From NCBI GenBank assembly GCA_029852735.1, contig CM056816.1, positions 3,003,001-3,067,000 of the forward strand: a stretch of DNA of 64,000 nt, read 5' to 3'. Positions 48,075 to 59,670 of this stretch are shown in pieces. The notes beneath the pieces were generated by a model, which was not told the origin of the DNA, did no database searches, and saw only the letters and a list, made by a program, of their open reading frames with translations. The position numbers and the translations under genes were made by a program. The stretch is from Persea americana. Its lineage: Eukaryota; Streptophyta; Magnoliopsida; Laurales; Lauraceae. The stretch's first letter is position 1; each line of letters opens with the position of its first letter.

Positions 48075-51000
48075 AATCACTTTGAATATTTTAGCCAAAA
48101 TCAATTGTTGTCCTTTCCAATGGGTGTTTGTTGCGGCGAGGAAACCGGAATTCAGCTTGATGTTGCATTCCAAGGTGGGGTGATGCTTCCATCTTCTCTG
48201 CACCTAATCAACATCAACTTGTCTGATGGTGATTTAAAGTGGGAAAAAAGGTATCCTCACCTAATGTGGTTTCTGATTTTTGTATCATCTAAACCACAAA
48301 TCTCAATGTATAATCCTATTTTACCTAAATATTCCAACCAATAGCATATGAGAAAGCAAGATTTTCAATACTAAATTAAACTTCACATGCAGCCCAAATG
48401 GTCAGGCTTGAGTGGTGGGCCAGACTTGTTATTGAATTTCCCAGTTTTGACTTTAAGGTAGAGATTTTTCTAGGGTCAAAATCCAAAAAAGCTTTCATTA
48501 CTTTGGGTCGGCTGCTTGGAAATGAGTGAGGGATCTGATGCCCCCCAACCATTGAAGAAGCCACCATCATGATGGAATTTATGTGATTTCCTCTTAACAT
48601 CTATTAAGAGCTTGTATAATAATAGTATTTATTGTTGCTTCATGATAACTTTCATTGGCTATATTTCATGTCCAATACATATAAAAGATGCTCCAATCAA
48701 CACCCTACTACTACAGCTTAAATGTGTGTGTGGTGCTGCCTCATAAAAGATCCCATATGAGAAAGGAACAGGCCATTACAGAAAAGAGAATTCCATCTTT
48801 CTCTGACATTTCTACGGTTGGGTTTTTGGTTTGATGGGTGGTGTCGCCATGCATTGTGGCTACTTGCTTTATTCCATTGCTCCAATGCCATAAACCTACC
48901 TTTCTTAAAAGTTTCTTGGTGTGCCTTTCTAGGCTATCTTCCTTTCCAGGAAGGTCCTCTGGAATTCCATGACCCCTTTACTAATTAGTACATAGACCAA
49001 GTATATCAGTGATAGCACCTTGATATTCATATTCATCATATCAGTATCAGCAATATCTTCATGTGGAATATGATCCCCAGGCATCTTCAGTTTGGACATT
49101 TGCGGCCCATGGTTGTGCACTGAAGACCGCTGGCCCGATGTGTCCAACCAAGGGTCAGCATGGCCCAAAGTCATGTGGACTGGAAGATCTTTCCACCTTC
49201 TCCAAATCTCAATTTCCAGGCTATCCTAGGCTAGGATTGTCCTGTCCCACTGGAAAATTCCTGTGGGTCAGTCGATCCGCGATAGGCCTCTTGGGTCAGA
49301 AGTCTGGATCACCAAACTAGGGTCTCACTTTTAAATAAGGCCCAATAATCGCCAAAAGAGTTTTAAAAGCAACCCACTAAATGAACACCAAACTCTACAT
49401 ACCCCATTTACCTTTCACTTTCTTTTTAGTGTTGATTGTACAATCAAGTAGGCCGGCCCTGAGGCATTTAAGTGGGTTGTTGAGCACATGCCCCTTTGCC
49501 AATGCACTTGGACTTGGGTCACACATCTTTTTGGCTAATTGGTGTTATGTTCTGGAACCATGCCCCTTTCACATGATCTGCCAGTGCTAATTAGGCTTCA
49601 TACTGATGTAAAAAATAAGCTTTCTACAGTTTGATTGAATCATCTGACCATTCCATTTATCTGCAATCTCATACAATCCATGAGATTAAACTGAAAGTAG
49701 AAGCAGCTTGCATGGGTCCCACCATGGATAGGCAATAAATTAAAAATCTTTTCAAGTGATGGACGAGGTAATGAGAAACTCCAACAACTTGATGTCCACT
49801 ATTGGATATTCATAAACAAACAAACAAAAAAAAAAAAAAAAAAGAATCAAAATCATTAAATGTTAAATCCACTGAAACTTGATTTACTTACTGTGTTCAT
49901 CAGTTATATATGGGCTTTTGGTTGGTCAACTTTCATCTCCATCCTTCTAATATTCGCCACCGGCTTTCCTTGACAAAAGGACCAGCAATTTTTGAATGGT
50001 TGAAATATTTGCCCATTATTTTTATGGGATCCATCTACCAGATGATTTGTATAGATATGGGGCTTTCCATCCCAAATCAAATGAAAGGCATGTGAGAACC
50101 AACATGGAAGAAAATGAGCTTTTCCTTAATTGGAATCAGTTGAATTTAGGTGGTCAAATGGAAGTAGTTAGAACTTGATATATAATTATGAATTAAGTGA
50201 TCTAATTAAGAATCATCAAAGGAATAACCCAAGATTTTTTTTTTTCCAATTAGTGATTGATTGAATTGCCTGCCTGCATAGTGATTTGTGATCTTCACAT
50301 CCAAATCACCATTAGAAGAGAATTTCTTCTAATCTTTGTACATTCTTTTTTTTTTTTTCTCCCCTTGTGTGGGTACCCTTCAGTTAGATTTTAATTAATC
50401 ATATTGGACAAAGTGGGTGGATTATGGTTGGATTTTAACCTTTCTTAACCTTCAAACCCAACCCATATGGGTTTCAGTCCTTAAACATAATTTAATGGAA
50501 TCAAATGGTGGTAATGAGATATTTTGTCCTCTAATCCAAAAGGGTAATCTGCAGAAAAAGACTTTGATGAGATTGCACATAGAGATATGAGAGCATCCTT
50601 GGAAGAACAAGCAATTAGTGAGCATTGTCGGCAATTTTTAGGGGGCAATAATACCAAGTAAGTAGATAGATAGATGACTTTGAGATGACTTTGTATTCTC
50701 CATTCAATAATCAATCCATGCAAGGGCAAGGCACCTCAAGACACATACATATATATAAATTAAAGTTAAGGGAGGACATAAAAGAAGGGGCAAGAAAGAG
50801 CACATGATACCAAACATGACCTAACCCAACAAGAGGCTTCTTGTGATTCATCATCTCTACTTCCAAACCACCACTAGGACAATAGGGAAAAAGGGTCACT
50901 TCCCTTACTAGCTTTCCAACCAGGAGAACCCTTTCTTTTATTTGCTTGGTGACATGACCCATGGAGTAAACTAAGACTAATCCACAATGATAAAAGTAAT

Positions 51001-51447
51001 GACTAATGATAATGAGGGAGGGTATAAAAAAATGGGCCAATACATAGCGTATTTGACCTGTACTTTTTATGCTTGGAATGCGCATCTTATCCCTCTCTAC
51101 ATGTCACACTTGTGCTAAATGTGTTGTCACCTATGACCCAAATTGGCATTTTTATCACTTGTTTAAAAAACAAGAAACGATTCCTAACCCAGCCATGTAT
51201 CATGCTAATACATATGGGTAAATCTTAATGGTTGAAATGGTGGGCCCAACTAAAGATGGGGGATGCCCAAAAGATGTTTTGGCAGGATCACCACCATCCT
51301 TTTATTCTCTCCTCTCTTTTTCAATGGACAACAATTGTATTCCTTCCTTACCATTTAATATGTAGGCTATCAATCAAATGGTATCCATCATATTCCAGTG
51401 ACCAGTTTTTTAAGAACTCTTCGTCAATCTTAAGAGCTTTCAATTAT

Positions 51448-51510
51448 CACCATCATCTTCACCATCATCAAAGCCTTATTCAAATTATATTGGAGTCGGC
51501 TACGTGAATC
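51448..51510 (-). repeat. RTE-type LINE 3' tail relic
   Basis: CACCATCATCTTCACCATCATC leads into AAAGCCTTATTCAAATTATATTGGAGTCGGCTACG, the inverse of the RTE terminus seen in sense orientation at 42618-42660. Only the tail remains. Confidence 0.6.
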
Positions 51511-52334
51511 TTGTCTCTCCGTTATGATCTATTATGTTTTGCCTCCATTAAAAGCTATCAATCCAATGGTGAATATCATTATGATCATGGAGACAAGTGG
51601 GCTAGTTGCTATTTTTAGGGGGATAATTTTGATCCCACAGCTTACCTTGGTGACAGGTGGGCAGATTACGCAATTTATTTTGGGGGAACTCATGGCATGG
51701 GGGCTCCTATTCAGCCATGTAGATATGATCCTTTCTCTTAATCCATTATATGCTACTAGAACCTTGAACTTTAATCATGGAATTGATAGTTTTAGGCCTC
51801 TTGAGGTCCATGGTCTGAAGCAACATCAATACATGCATATGATAAAAGTTGAGGAGGTCCATTGAAATTTGAAAAGCTGTGCCCTTGGAGACATGGTTTG
51901 TTCAGCATCCAAAGGAGAGGGGAAAAGAAAGAAAGCATGTGACGCGAGGTTGAATACTTTACATAAGGTTAGAAACTTTGAGAAGCCAATTTAATTTTTA
52001 TGTACCCAAGGAAAGAGATCTCTGATCCAAAACCAACCTGCACAATTGATTTCTCCTCTTATTTTACTAGGGTAGGTGAAGAGGGGTTATTTTCATTGGG
52101 GAAATGTGTAGATGGCAAGAGCATTATAGCATCAAGAGAGGCCAACCGGCACAAGAACGTGGAGGCCAAGGAAAGGAATCCTGACACCATTGCTTGGGCA
52201 TTGTACTAAGGGACTTTTGAATCCCTACTTATTAATAGTGTTGGTTGGGAGGTGGAGAGGAGAGCATGAAGTGACCAATGTCACCATGCTATAGCTACAA
52301 GGGAAAAAAGAAAAAAAAAAAAAAAGAAAAAGAA

Positions 52335-52386
52335 AAAAAAAATCACCCACACTTCTCTATAAAAAAAATCACCCACACTTCTCTAT
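52335..52386. repeat. 26-bp tandem duplication
   Basis: AAAAAAAATCACCCACAC plus TTCTCTAT occurs twice in succession, after a long A/AG-rich tract (52302-52334). Confidence 0.9.
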
Positions 52387-55119
52387 GTAGGATTGCATTC
52401 TCCCCCAACCCTTTATTCAAATATCTTTGGCTTTTCTTTCTTTTGAAGTTTCTAGGGTCTTTGTGATACTGATGATAGGAAAGAGATGTTGGGTTTTCTT
52501 CAATTTCATCACTCTCTTTCCATCTTTCCATGACAATGTGTTTACCATGTGATTTTTGAATTAGACTATGATGACTCAAGGGCCCCTTTTAAACAGTATG
52601 TGAATTGGGTTGAATTAGTGAAGAGAAAAGGAAGTGGGTGCTGTCAGATTCTTTTTTTTTTTTTTTTTTAATCTGCTTAAAGTGAGATTCATAAAACCAA
52701 AAAAAGAAAAGAAAAGGAAATTTCATTTAGTATTGACAATCTTACAAGTATCTCGATCATCTCAATCCCTGTACATCAGTATTTCTGACTTCTGTATCCA
52801 CTTTGCAAAGAGGCTTGTGCTCAGGTACCATTTCTAAACAGTAATTGTCTAACCTTACTGATGAAAATAGAATTTGGGTTTTATCAATGTCCATTCTTTT
52901 CCTGGTAAAGAATCAATTTCCCTTCTTCACTTGGACCTATTGAAACAATCTTATGACTTAAATACAGGGACAAGCAAGCCTTTTTAATAAAAATGACCAA
53001 ACAATATCGCAATCCTTGAAAGACTGGGTTTTCCCTTCTCTTCAATGACAAACAATTAAAGAGAAATGGTCAAGTCTAATGGCTGGACTACGATACAGTC
53101 TAACCCACCTTACAAGGCTCACTTCCATCGCCCATACGCATGGTGGATGATCAGATAGCTTACCACTAGGGTAAGGAGTTGTTCTGAGAAACAATACAGT
53201 GTTGATGACATATGGCTTCCAATTTAATTGAATCTGATGGTCACCATCGAATCGAGGACACGCAAAATAAAATCTCGTACTGAGTTGCCTATCCATTAAA
53301 TGTAAGTTAAGTGGAGGAACAATCCAAAAGAGGCTGGTTTGAAAGTTAAAACGTACTTTTTCATGCAAGAATTATTATTTATTGTAATTTTTGTTTTGCT
53401 TATTTTAACAAATTTTTAATCTGTTTGAGTTTGAATTTTCTTGGAAGGTCCTGAAAGAAATTTAGAGTTTGATTTAAGAGTTTTTATGTAATTAGATTTT
53501 TTTTTATTTTTTCTGATTTTTATTATTCCTAAAAAACTGAAATTTTCAGTGTTATATAGAAGACATTATTATATTACTATTGGAATATATAAGGAATTCA
53601 GTTTTCTCTGTTTTTTTTTTTTTTTTCCTCTAGTTTTTTCTTGTAGAATCAGGAGTTTTGTGGTTAGGTTGAGGATGATTATCTTCTTCCTTAAACCTTT
53701 CACACTTTCTCTGCCACACCATTATTTAATTTGGAAGCCCCCAAAGAAGAAGAGGGTAACCAAATGAAGCTGATTCCTATCTGTAGTCAATTTATATACA
53801 AAACCCTTTTTTTTATCTAACCATCCATCACACATACTTAGATCAACAAAATGGACACCACAAAATGGATTAGGCTAAATTGTAGCCCCACCACTTGGAA
53901 TTGATCATCTCTAATAATTAAAGGGTTGTTTTTCATAATAATGTTACACAAGGTAATAATTAAAGGGCATTCTCAGGTCTTAAAACAATGGTAGAATCTT
54001 TTCAACAAGAATACATTGATAGGAAATGGACAATGAGGTCTCCATTTTCTTCACTTACATGATAGCTGGAAGGCTGTGCTTTGTTTACCAAGTTAAGCTA
54101 ACATGAGCCTATGATGCTAAATGAAGGAAAAATGATCCCTTTCAAACTTGCACTGGAGATTGATGCCCATGGACCCTTTCTCATCTAAAATAATACTTAG
54201 ATCTTTCAACTTCTTTTTTGTTTTTCCTCTTTTAAGATTCTAAATTTTGGGCCTATCACCTATACTTGCTTAGTATTTCTTAAAGATGAGCAAATCGTCC
54301 AACCCCTCATTTCATGTCTCTAGGAAAATGACCCAAACCAAACATGTCACCCAAACTTATCCTGAAAAGGACTGAAAAACCATAGAAAATTTCTGGGGTG
54401 CTCTTTCTCAGTCAGAGAAATCCAAACAAGAGATCCACACAAAGAGATCTTCTCAGGTATTTTTGGAGTGGTAGTTCTATGATATCTTGGCTTCACCTTT
54501 TCCAGCCTTTTCACGCTTGTGTGAAAGAAGGAAAAGTGGGAAAGAGGGTGAGATTTTTACCCTGCTTGTGGCTTTTGTATGCATGTGATTATTGTCTTGC
54601 AGAGTTGAATCAGAGACCAAGGCACCATCACATTCACGTGAATAAGGTGACTGGCCGGGCTTCACTCACTACAGGAACAGCAGTAATAATTTAGTCAGTG
54701 GCATCGTTCAGACCGTCCATCTGGTGGGTCCCACTTTCAATTGCAATGTCCTACCCATAATGGGACCCACTGTCGACACCCCTCTTAATAGGCAACTGTA
54801 AAAAAAAAGGGAAAATCACATTTAACCATCCTACTTTTTTCACATGTACAGATGGCTCCCTATGTTTTTGTTTCTACATACCTATATAATAATACCAAAG
54901 AGCCACTGTCTTTCATTGGTGGGTAATTTATCAATTTGCATAGTTTTATTAATGATAAGGGCTTGTTTGTGCAACACCATGTGTCTTCCCTTTGGCAAAA
55001 ACAAGATTTTGAAATGGGGGAGGAGGGGTTGGGTGGGATGGGGTTAGACTCCACTTTCCTTTCTCCTTAGTAAAAATCATTTAAAACTTCTGTTTTCTAT
55101 AACGAATATACAAACATCA

Positions 55120-55412
55120 TTAGGGGTCCATTTGATCACATGAAATTGACTTCTTAATTAAGAATGTTAAGTAATTTATTCCGATCAAAGTGGTTTAAGT
55201 TAAAGAAATAAAGGTAAGAATTCTATAAATGACTATCAAATTCTCCTTCGAATAAAACTGATTACCTATCATCCTGTGGACTAGAATCCTAAGAATGTTA
55301 GTTTTCCTCCACTATATATCATTCACCCCTCAACTCTTTAATATTCTTTTTTGGAACTCATTTTACCGTGGATTCTTAGGACTTAAATTTCATGCAAGCC
55401 ATTTTAAAAGTA
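55120..55412. mobile_element. MITE, copy C of the same family (diverged)
   Basis: The left end TTAGGGGTCCATTTGATCAC, ATGAAATTGA, is matched inverted by TTAAATTTCATGCAAGCCATTT at 55384-55405. The interior carries CTCTTTAATATTC and GGAACTCATTTTACC, the inverse of interior blocks in copy B. Its ends are less well defined than those of copy B. Confidence 0.5.
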
Positions 55413-58367
55413 TGAAAAAAAGAAAAAAACCCTCTTTTGAGTATAGTTTACCTCTATAATTTATCCTTTAAATGCGATAAAAAAATGCTATGGTAAGTTT
55501 AGCTAGTTTTAAGGAAAGCGATAGTTTGATATTTAGTTTCAGTTATTATAAAGAGGGTTAGGCACTAAATTTATTACGAATTAATTTAACATTTTGTTTT
55601 TTGCAAAAAAAATCAAATTTTGATTAACATAATGGATGACTAGATTTAGATCTAATTCATGATCCATATGCTTGACTTAAGGGAGTGAAGGTGGTTACAA
55701 GCATAAAATCAGAAATATAAGCAACTATTTATGTGCGGGATTTTCTCCTATGGGACATTCGCATGGATACATCCCAATCTTGACATTGATTTGGCAGGGT
55801 TCCCATTAAATAACCAAGACTCCCCAAAATTTTAAGGTATCAATTGGGACAATACGGACGTCTGCAGGAAAAAATTCTCCCTGTATATGAATGATAGGAA
55901 AGGTGGACCCAGATACTTGATAAAACTTGGGAGGTACATCTTCTGATTTGGGGCAATTAATTGCAGTGAAGATTCAATGCGTGAGATGTCCCTCTTGATC
56001 AGATGATGGCCAAACATGGGGGACCAGCAACACCTGAAACCATTAAAGTAGGCAACCCAACTAACTCACAAGGTGATCATCCACATCTAGTAAATTGGAG
56101 TGTACTGATGCAATAAAGAAGAAATGTTCAGAGTCATGCACTAGGGTACACCATAAAAATGGTGCATCCAGCCTCTTGAAATGTCCATGGAAAGCATGAT
56201 TCTTACCACATTTTGCTTTAGTTTAACATAAAACAGTTTTTTAAAGATTATTTTATAAATCCAAAAAGATAAAATTAATTTTAGAAGTTTTCGTGTTTTA
56301 TATGTAAATGGCACCTTTGCTTTCCATTTCTTTCATTGTTGCAAATATATTTTTCTGGTCAATAGCAGCAAGATTATTAAATAGAGATTTTCAAAATTTT
56401 GGATATTTCATTATTATTAAAGTGATATGCTGTGAAAATAAAATAAAATAATAATAAATATGTAACATAAAAATTCTTTGGTATTGAGATTTTGAAAGAT
56501 TTATATATCTTTTGGATAACTATGGATTAAAACTTTAGAAAGCACTAGCTTTAAAAACAAAGACAAAATGGGCCTTCCAAATGAAATAAATAATAGAAGG
56601 ATTAGAAGCACAAGTTCTATGAAATATAATATGTGATGACAATTATTATCTTGTACTAATAGGAGGAGTAGTAGTTTTTAGATCATAGTACTACATAGGA
56701 GACAAAAGAAATTGCTAAAGAGGAATTTTTATTCAGAGTGAAACCAAGTAAATTCACATTATTTTCACCATATTTCCAAAACAATTTTTATGTTTTTAAT
56801 GTGTTACTTTACAGGTGATTAATATTTTGCATAAGTTTCACAATAATATTGTGGTATTTTAAAAAGCCAACATAATAAAAGTTTATTAATATCGACGGTA
56901 AGGCACCCTGTTTGGAGCTTAGAACTCTATTTTGCTGACACTAAGCTACTTATAACTCTGTAAATTTAGTTGCCTAAAACTTGTTATTTGGAGAAAAACA
57001 AGAACAAATGTAACTCCACATCCAAAAAAGATTATCTTCACTTATATGTGTAAATCAAGTTACATTCACAATATAGTGAACAAAAAAAAAAAAAAAATCA
57101 TGAAAGGAGGGTTCAACAAGAGAGAGATTATATATAACTAGATGCCTTTTCTTCTATTTACAAATAACTAACTCAATTATCTTTTTCCTTTTTTTTAATG
57201 AAACCACTCAAAAAGGATGAAAGTGCCCTTTAACTAACATCATGATTACTCTACTTGCAGTAATTGATATTTAGTTCTTACCTAAATTAATTGCATGTGT
57301 TTGATCAATTTGACTAAAAAGTAAGTCTTAGTGAGGATGTAGTTGGCTATATAGTCAGGGAAATATAGGTAATTGTATGTGAGAGCAAAAGGTAGGAGGA
57401 GTTGTTTCTATCTATTAGAAAAATCAGGTGTTATATGTAACTTTCCCTCACTAATAAGTCCTCATCAAAGTTTTATTTCATCTATTTTATGTTAGTATAC
57501 CTTAACAATAAGTATAAGTCATCCATTCTAGTATTAGACTTGACACCTCTATCAATTTTCTGTCATATTGTGTTCGTTTATGTAGCACCGTTCATGAAAA
57601 ACCTTTTAATTTTCCATGATTGCTCTTTCCTAATTAAGTGAAGCATGCTCTTTGCTTAAAAAACCTCGAAAACTAGCATCTTTTCTTCACTTGCAAAGAA
57701 ATGTAAGTCCAAACCCTCATTTAAGGAAAATTGTTAATTTCCATGGTGTTTTCTCTTATGCGGCATTACACAAACGTGCCCTTGTCTCTTTTGTACGAGT
57801 AGAATAATATCCTCTTCTTATAATAGACACACTATCAATAAATCTGATCATATAACCCTAATTTTATATGAATTGGCATTCATCCAAATTTATTCCAATA
57901 TTTGAGTCAATCAAATGCAATCAATCTTCAATGATGAGTGCCACATTAGTTGGAGTGAAAATTTGATCATACCAATTGGGGATAAGTGCATAGGATAATT
58001 AAATTAAGGCAAGCTATGAGCCTGTTTCTTTGCTTAGAATTCCTGGCATGAATTTGATGTGTTGGAATTTTTAGACATTATGTGATGGCTCTCCTCCTAG
58101 CCTTTTCAAATGTCTTCTTTCTTTACAAGAATTTTAAAATCTTATCTATCTAAAAGGTCTCAAATGCTATAGAGAATTTTGAAATTATAACCGTTTTGCC
58201 TTTTGGTGAAGTTTTTGGGTGCTCAAATACAAGGACACCCAGAAATCTCACTATGTTTGGTTCCCTAGACATAAAATTTTTGAATTCCAGTAAAAAGAAA
58301 GCCCTAAGATAATTCTCATGTATACTTGGATCATTTTAAATAAACACAATGAGATCTCGGAGCTCAC
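55413..58367. other. Gene-free region, middle part
   Basis: Very AT-rich sequence with homopolymer tracts (for example an A run at 57083-57097) and few open frames. I see no gene, RNA or clear mobile element in it. Confidence 0.5.
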
Positions 58368-58475
58368 AAAAAAATTTAGATCATTTCTCTATTTGTGTGT
58401 GTCATTAATTCTTAGCTAGAGTCATGCTAATCTTCTCTACACGATTCCAATCTTATCGGATTTCTCAACGTTTTG
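58368..58475 (-). pseudogene. Degenerate U6 spliceosomal snRNA copy
   Basis: On the minus strand, ATCCGATAAGATTGGAA (58461-58445), AGAGAAGATTAGCATG, TGACAC, AAAT.GAGAAATG and a final AAATTTTTTT (ending 58368) line up in order and spacing with plant U6 snRNA. The catalytic AGC triad within GATTAGCATG is kept, but the ACAGAGA box reads GTAGAGA and the GCGCAAGGATGACAC region is altered (GCTAAGAATTAATGACAC). The 5' stem-loop (normally GTCCCTTCGGGGAC) is lost. Upstream (58476-58560) I see neither the plant USE (TCCCACATCG-type) nor a well-placed TATA box. The T run could be the old Pol III terminator. It is most likely a pseudogene. Confidence 0.8.
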
Positions 58476-59029
58476 TGCATTTTAATTCCCACAAATATTG
58501 CCGTCTAGAATGGAGCAACACTTACCATTGAATTGGATCACAATGCAAACTTTGAAAACTTATTCATATAATCACATTGAGAAGTTTGATTTTTCTTTTT
58601 CCTTCTGTTTTAGATGTTGCTTTCCTCAAACCAGGGTTCAATCTCTTCTCTTGTCCTCTTGGGCCCTGTGAAGGTGCAGAGTTCTGATGTGCTTTCATTG
58701 AAAAGAAGATGGCTAGTTTTGACGAGCTCTCCTTGGTGTTGTTTTGGGTGCTCTCTTTAGTCTGCCTGCCTCTTGTTTTGGGTACTATCTTTAAGATTTG
58801 GAATGAAATTGCAGTAATTCTCTATTAAATGTTATAGTTTTTGCAGAAAAAGAGGAGATATATTCCAGTTACAAATTAAATTCATAAATAATTAGGAGGT
58901 TATCCCGATTGCTTATCATTTGCCAATAGTAAAAATGAAACTCAAATCTTCTGTAGTTCAAAAACCATTCAGCATTTCACATAATTTTTAGTTCAGGTAA
59001 CAGAATAAATTAATTTTTAGGAATGATCT

Positions 59030-59670
59030 TTACCGACGTTTATTAATAAACGTCGGTAAAAGTCTACTTTTACCGACGAATTTAACAAAAACGTCGGTAA
59101 TAAAAATTAGTCTTATGATCTTTACCGACGTTTTTCTCAAAACCGTCGGTAAAAGTAGACTTTTACCGACGGAATCACAGAACGTCGGTAATAAATTTCA
59201 TTTTTTACTTCGATTATAGAGTAAATTAATTTTAGAAATGATCTTTACCGACGTTTATCTAAAAACGTCGGTAAAAGTAGACTTGTACCGACGAAATCAT
59301 AGAACGTCGGTAATAAATTTCATTTTTTACTTCGATTATAGAGTAAATTAATTTTAGAAATGATCTTTACCGACGTTTTTTAATAAACGTCGCGAAAAGT
59401 ATCTTCCACCGACGTTGTTTTATTCGTCGGTAATAAAACCCTTGACTTTTACCGACGTTTTATAAAAACGTCGGTAAAAGTAGAGTTTTACCGACGTTTT
59501 TAAGTAAACGTCGCCAAAAAGCAGACTTTTACCGACGTTTTATGGAAAACGTCGGTAAAAGTGCAGACTTTTCCCAACGAATTTTGATACGTCGGTGGAA
59601 GACACTTTTAGCGACGAATTTAGAAAAACGTCGGTAAAAAACGTCGCTAAAGGTGCATTCTGTTGTAGTG
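59030..59670 (-). mobile_element. CACTA (En/Spm) transposon terminus with subterminal inverted-motif array
   Basis: The right boundary at 59670, read on the minus strand, is CACTACAACAGAATGCACC, a CACTA terminal inverted repeat. Inward lies an array of 11 ACCGACG and 11 CGTCGGT motifs (59032 to 59635) plus variants (CGTCGCG, CGTCGCC, AGCGACG), usually as alternating inverted pairs separated by 10-14 AT-rich bases. Part of the array is a 122-bp tandem unit (GAGTAAATTAATTTT... at 59219 and 59341). Such short repeated subterminal motifs are the transposase-binding regions of CACTA elements. No transposase frame and no second CACTA end was found in the window, so it is a single end or a deleted copy. 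The left boundary is only where the array begins. Confidence 0.75.
59219..59340. repeat. 122-bp tandem unit within the CACTA array
   Basis: One full unit, from GAGTAAATTAATTTTAGAAATG to CTTCGATTATA, with the next unit starting at 59341 and a related one starting near 59000. Each unit contains two hairpin-forming ACCGACG/CGTCGGT pairs. Confidence 0.85.

Larger units (their letters stand above)
46293..55119. other. Gene-free region, left part
   Basis: After the zinc-finger gene stop I find no exon series, domain or RNA gene. It contains MITE copies A and B, a GA microsatellite (48010-48070), an RTE tail (51448-51510) and a 26-bp duplication (52335-52386). Open frames of 60-155 codons are of unremarkable composition and not conserved-looking. 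Confidence 0.55.

Noticed and set aside
47913..48203. Ser-Leu-rich minus-strand frame
   Set aside because: Translation of the GA microsatellite at 48010-48070.
54398..54694. 98-codon open frame
   Set aside because: No recognised domain, ordinary composition, no adjoining exons.
59030..59670. CRISPR-like regular repeats
   Set aside because: The motifs are only 7 bp, alternate in orientation and have AT-rich gaps of varying length; the array ends in a CACTA terminus in a plant genome.
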